Source: Salisapilia sapeloensis
Lineage: Eukaryota > Oomycota > Peronosporomycetes > Peronosporales > Salisapiliaceae
Length of the DNA stretch: 36,453 bases
Direction of reading: 5' to 3'
Assembly: GCA_023334545.1 (NCBI GenBank)
Contig: JAADVB010000197.1
Coordinates: 1-36,453, forward strand
Shown here: positions 32,901-36,453 of the stretch, one piece after another
How the letters are laid out: each line of letters starts with the position of its first letter
Position numbering within the stretch: position 1 is the stretch's first letter
The notes under the pieces: model-generated
Told to the model about the DNA's origin: nothing
What the model saw: the letters and a program-made list of their open reading frames with translations, nothing else
Database searches by the model: none
Made by a program: the position numbers and the translations under genes

Positions 32901-34288
32901 TTTGTATGTGCATAAAGAATAGGCAAGTGCGTCGACGTGTGGTATCCTCTCGCTTACTCCCAACGTTAAAAAACTGCTTAATGTCCGGAACATTGGAAGA
33001 TCAGTCTTATGCATTGGCAATTATCAAATGCATCGCTGAAGAAAGTGACCTTGTGCCTAAACTGAACGAGCAATCGATCATTTCGGTCATCGAATCCAAG
33101 TTGCAATCACTAGACGACGTTAGAATGATCGAAGATGCACTCAGTATCCTGCAATATGTGATTTCTACGTGTCCAGCTTCAGTATGGAAAGGAGATACAC
33201 CAATCGACGGTCTGATTTCTCAAGTTACTGCAATTGTTAGTCAGTACACACGTCACGAAGAAGTTTCTTTGTCTGCTGTGAAAGTATTGGAAGCACTCAC
33301 TGCACCTCAGCACAGCGAACACATCGCCGGTGCTTTCGATTCCAAAGGCGTAGTAGATATCTGCATCGATCGCCTTGGTAGCGCAAATCCAACGTTGAGG
33401 CTTGCTTGCTTACGCATTATTGTCTACTGGACATCAGTAACGAGTGATTTGATCTTGTTAGAGCAGAGGTTTGAAAAGCCTCGCTTGATGTTGCTTGTGG
33501 AACAGCTCTCTGAGAGCAACGGAAATGGGCAGCTACTATCGCTTCAGGTCATTGAAAAGCTGTTGAAGTCCGAAGGGCTTCGTTCACAACTTGTTTCATT
33601 AGCCTATGATATGTTGCTACGGATGGTGCAGAGCTACCCTAAGACTACCGATATCGAAACACTAGAGAAAACGCTCGGTGTTCTATCTACCATGACAAGC
33701 GCATCTGACGAAATCATTAAATCGATGACGACGTCTATTTTGCGAGCTGTTAGTTCTTTGGCACCTTTGCTAGACGATCCAACTTCAGATAAGATCAAGA
33801 TGCCTACATTGCACTTGCTCGTGCGCTATGCATCTTTCCTAGAAATTCGTCAATCAATGGTAGAAGGTGGTGTGCTGCCTTCTGTAGCTCGGCTATTAAT
33901 GTCCTCTAAAGATGACATGGAACTGCATCTAAGCTTACTGACTCTGGCCCAGCTCACGACATGTAATGTGTCCTCATGCCTTGACTGCTTAGTGGAAACT
34001 ATTCCAAGCATTGTTGGGCTTCTCAAGTCCAAAAGTCTAAGCATCAGTGCTAATGCAGTATGGGTAATAGCGAATCTAAGCAATGAAGGCAGACTGAAAG
34101 AAGTTATAATTGCAGCTGAAGGAGCCACAGCTTTACAAACTGTACTAAACGATACAACAAGTGAGAGCTCCAGTACACCATCAGTAACTACACCTAGAAG
34201 ACCCTCGTCTTCATCTCAACGAATTCGTGAGCATGCACCAAAAGCCATTCGGTCTCTTGGCTTTGACTTGATGCCACAAACAAAGTAG
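20925..34288 (+). CDS. Giant armadillo/HEAT-repeat protein, predicted N-myristoylated
   Basis: About 4,342 residues (about 480 kDa) in six exons: 20925-21182, 21248-21386, 21448-21573, 21639-21767, 21844-21966, 22035-34288; introns 61-76 nt. The start MGQAQS fits the N-myristoylation consensus (Gly2, Ser6), as in ARM scaffolds such as Vac8 and apicomplexan ARO. After about 85 polar residues the whole chain is alpha-solenoid: recurring patterns of the type GxIxxLVxLL...A...L.NL, for example VGGLSKLVDLI, VEAGCIHSLLRDL, and near the end VEGGVLPSVARLL. At about 42 residues per repeat there is room for roughly 90-100 repeats. A CTCGAT hexamer run gives LDLDLDLD; the tail is Ser/Thr-rich. No catalytic domain was seen. 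Exons 3-5 each encode about one repeat with phase 1 introns on both sides. The intron 2 acceptor could alternatively be at 21432 (five residues more). A membrane-anchored scaffold is the likeliest role. Confidence 0.9.
26375..26398 (+). repeat. In-frame CTCGAT microsatellite
   Basis: Four perfect tandem CTCGAT units within the ARM gene, read as LDLDLDLD. A multiple of three per unit, so copy-number change would keep the frame. It lies in a loop-like segment between helical repeats. Confidence 0.9.
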
Positions 34289-34937
34289 TATAAATTTCTA
34301 TATAGCTCATACATCAGTACAAATAAAGTTAAATATAAGGCAAATTCAGATTTGCTTTAAGCTCGCATACCTCGGTGGAGTGAACTCGAATTGAAGATCA
34401 CTACTTCAGTAGATAGATATGAGAAAAGTGAATACACGAAGCAAGCTCATTGAGGCCATGCTTACATATTTGTGTTTGACTGAGAATAGTAAAGTGAAAA
34501 GAAAAGCGGTTGCTAAAGCTAGATTATAGGTACAATAAAAATATTGCTTTTTGTAGCTTGCACAAGACGGAAATGAGCATGACACAAGTCAATTGTCATA
34601 ACTTGGTGACTGGTTCGGACCCGATATATATGTCTTATCCAAAGGATATCGTCTCTCAAACTCGACACTTTCAGACCGAGCAAAAAATTGAGCTGGGTGT
34701 TTGACTATGTCGATTTCTTCAGTGTGATTGCGGGCATGAGCTACTTCGAAAGGCTGTTGGCTATAGAGTGAGATTGCATGTTGGGCCTGGCGTAACTGCG
34801 GATCGATTCGCTTGTATTTCTATTCCAGGTCATACTATTTGGTATGATAAAGTAACATCGAGTCACAGGATACGCCTCCAGTATAAATCCATGGAGCAAG
34901 ATAATTTCTTTCACTCGATTCGTTGCATTCCCTAACA
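34289..34937. other. Intergenic between convergent genes
   Basis: 649 AT-rich bases with the 3' flanks of the ARM gene (+) and P4H copy 2 (-). Short frames only, no recognisable product. A candidate poly(A) signal lies near its left end. Confidence 0.6.
34322..34327 (+). terminator. Candidate poly(A) signal AATAAA of the ARM gene
   Basis: AATAAA begins 34 nt after the TAG stop, in an AT-rich stretch. The position suits a eukaryotic polyadenylation signal; the cleavage site is not visible. Confidence 0.4.
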
Positions 34938-36453
34938 CTATTTCTTGGACCATATATCCGCTGCTTCAGCAGTGTCTGCATTCCACATGAAAGAGTTGGC
35001 GCCCCACTTGATACCTTCCTCGGGTGGGCAGCCACCGTGCAAACTCATCCAATCTACATCACCTTCTGGGGTTTGGTGGTAGAAAAGAGATGCATGCAAC
35101 CCTCTCGGTGGCACCGCCAACCCAGATGAGCATTCGTCCATCCCCTTCCGCTCAATCGTTTCGTTTGAAAATCGATCAAGTGAATACGGAAACACGGTTT
35201 CACCTCCAACCTTGGTTTGATTGTTCAGATATAAAAACAGCGTCGCATATCTCTGCGGATGGAAGTGCTTCACATACGTTGGCAATTGATAGCGCAGTTC
35301 GTCATGAGCAACACGTCTTTCCCATGATTTAATCGCGAGCTCTGCCATGCCTGGATAATGCTGCAATGCCTGGAACATCGCTTGCTCTTTTTTAAAGACA
35401 TTCGCTCGTAACCACGCGTACACTTGCTCATTCGTAACTTCCGAGATGAGCTCCTTGGAGTAATCCAAAATCACTTGAATGAGTAGTTTTCTTTGGAACA
35501 TAAAGTCAAACGTTGGATACAACCACCCGTTCGTACGAGCGATTGCCGGTGTATCATCGCCAAGGTAGCTAATCCTTTCTTTCGCCCATTGAATCCAATG
35601 ATAGAACTGGGAGATACTTGTCGGTGTCACTTTTGGGAATGTATAGAATAGCTCTGGCATTCCCAGTTCCTTTTCCCAAGTTTTCACAATGCGTGGGAGA
35701 TAACTTGGTCGATTCTCCGCCTTGAGTAAATCCTCCATCACTCCACTTGCATTCTTCTCAACGTTCGTATAAATCCAATCGCTCCACTTTTGATCTTGTA
35801 GAGCACGCAAAAGATTACTGGCATTCACAGAGGAATGGAAAAGTGTAAGCAAGGCGTTTGGGAATGAGATGGTGGAATCTGGGTCAGGGAAGAGTACATT
35901 CCCCTCACGGAACTGTTCGGGCACTCGACTCTGGTCTTGCTCTCGAAGGCGGTCTCTCGCCCAGGTTGCCCAAGTGATGTAGTCTGCGTAGGTTGGATCA
36001 CCGTAACCTTCCGGTTCGATAGGACTCGAGTGGAAAGTGTCCATGTGCTTACGATAGAATTGTCCTGCTTCGTATTTGACCACTTGCATCTGCTCAGCGA
36101 AGGATGGACTTGGTAGTCTTGCAATAGCAGCACTTCGCTTGCGAATGTCGCGTGAAAACACGCTATCCTCGACAAAAGCAGTGTGGCTTGTACGGGCTTG
36201 GTGACCACTGTCCTTCGATCCGATGACCAAGGAGCGAGACATGGTTGGCAGAGCCATTTCAATAGCTTTGTCAGCCTCTTCTTGGGTAAGGAAGAACTCC
36301 ACATCAAAGACCTTTGGACGCATGCCCACTGTCGTCATGACCACGCCGTCCTCCAAATGGTACTTGTAACCCTTCTCGATGCCAGGCCACTGCCACAACT
36401 GGAAGTCTAATAGGATATGCACCAAACGCTTTGACGATACCAGATCTTCTGCA
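34938..36453 (-). CDS. Prolyl 4-hydroxylase-like 2-oxoglutarate/Fe(II) oxygenase, copy 2 (5' partial)
   Basis: Paralogue of the gene at the left edge, opposite orientation. The frame is open to the right edge (AEDLVSSKRLVHILL...), so the N-terminus is missing; the TTG at 36425 is not a real start. Counted from that TTG: HxD iron pair H127-D129 in YRKHMDTFHS, distal His463 in MSLHGGCPP, 2-oxoglutarate Lys473 in GIKWGAN. The same roughly 255-residue insertion separates the two halves of the active site (about 134-388), including the shared PELFYTFPK, FYHWIQWAK and YPTFDFMFQRK blocks. The catalytic residues are intact in both copies, so neither looks like a pseudogene. The middle regions of the copies differ at many residues, while the first 57 codons in the window are almost identical at DNA level. 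The products probably differ in substrate or timing; this is inference. Confidence 0.88.
   Translation of the reverse strand, partial: AEDLVSSKRLVHILLDFQLWQWPGIEKGYKYHLEDGVVMTTVGMRPKVFDVEFFLTQEEADKAIEMALPTMSRSLVIGSKDSGHQARTSHTAFVEDSVFSRDIRKRSAAIARLPSPSFAEQMQVVKYEAGQFYRKHMDTFHSSPIEPEGYGDPTYADYITWATWARDRLREQDQSRVPEQFREGNVLFPDPDSTISFPNALLTLFHSSVNASNLLRALQDQKWSDWIYTNVEKNASGVMEDLLKAENRPSYLPRIVKTWEKELGMPELFYTFPKVTPTSISQFYHWIQWAKERISYLGDDTPAIARTNGWLYPTFDFMFQRKLLIQVILDYSKELISEVTNEQVYAWLRANVFKKEQAMFQALQHYPGMAELAIKSWERRVAHDELRYQLPTYVKHFHPQRYATLFLYLNNQTKVGGETVFPYSLDRFSNETIERKGMDECSSGLAVPPRGLHASLFYHQTPEGDVDWMSLHGGCPPEEGIKWGANSFMWNADTAEAADIWSKK
36271..36441 (-). repeat. Right arm of near-identical inverted repeat (5' part of P4H copy 2)
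   Basis: Reverse complement of bases 1-171 with two differences (36341 and 36300). The last 12 bases of the window (36442-36453) continue the same reading frame beyond the left arm, which runs off the window there, so the full repeat length cannot be seen. Confidence 0.9.

Noticed and set aside
1-36453. Bacterial-type features (operons, CRISPR arrays, riboswitches, Shine-Dalgarno sites)
   Set aside because: Spliceosomal introns and eukaryotic gene families show nuclear DNA; no direct-repeat array was seen.

Overview
The window looks like nuclear DNA of an oomycete (water mould), probably a Peronosporales-type genome. The evidence is densely packed genes on both strands, about 20 short introns (51-117 nt) that mostly run GTA...(CTAAC/TACTAAY)...TAG, promoter elements resembling the oomycete initiator (GCTCATTYY), and gene families typical of the group. 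These include prolyl-4-hydroxylase-like oxygenases, CAMK-like kinases with odd catalytic loops, and a secreted CAP-like protein. The organism call is inferred from these traits, not from a database match.

Layout. The window is bounded by two inverted paralogues of a prolyl 4-hydroxylase (P4H) family: positions 1-1507 (+) and 34938-36453 (-). Both lack their 5' ends. The outer 171 bases of the two copies differ at only two positions, so the window may be a contig whose ends fall in a repeated gene. Inward from the left are a small, heavily glycosylatable secreted CAP/SCP-like protein (2563-3072, +), a kinesin-12/KIF15-type motor (3592-7209, -, three exons), the COPII GTPase SAR1 (8019-8800, -, three exons), the ESCRT-II subunit VPS22/SNF8 (9771-10559, +), and a divergent CAMK-like kinase with an HRDMS catalytic loop (10621-11906, -, five exons). 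These are followed by the spliceosomal NTC-associated RNA-binding protein CWC2/RBM22 carrying extra RanBP2 and WW modules (12252-13550, -), a TMCO3/KEA-like CPA2 cation/H+ antiporter (13775-15846, +), a CAMK-type kinase with a split PH-like C-terminus (16597-18714, -), and an SRR1-domain protein recovered here as four exons (19622-20602, -).

The right third (20925-34288, +) is a single gene for a giant armadillo/HEAT alpha-solenoid of about 4,342 residues. It starts with an N-myristoylation motif. Its first kilobase is cut by five introns that isolate single ARM repeats, and the remaining 12.25 kb is one uninterrupted exon.

The genes do not form one pathway. Most are housekeeping trafficking, splicing, cytoskeleton, signalling and transport genes in ordinary eukaryotic order. 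The less ordinary items are the P4H proteins (about 255 residues inserted between the two halves of the iron site), the patch of near-identity between the P4H copies, the giant ARM protein with exon-repeat correspondence, and the domain-extended CWC2.
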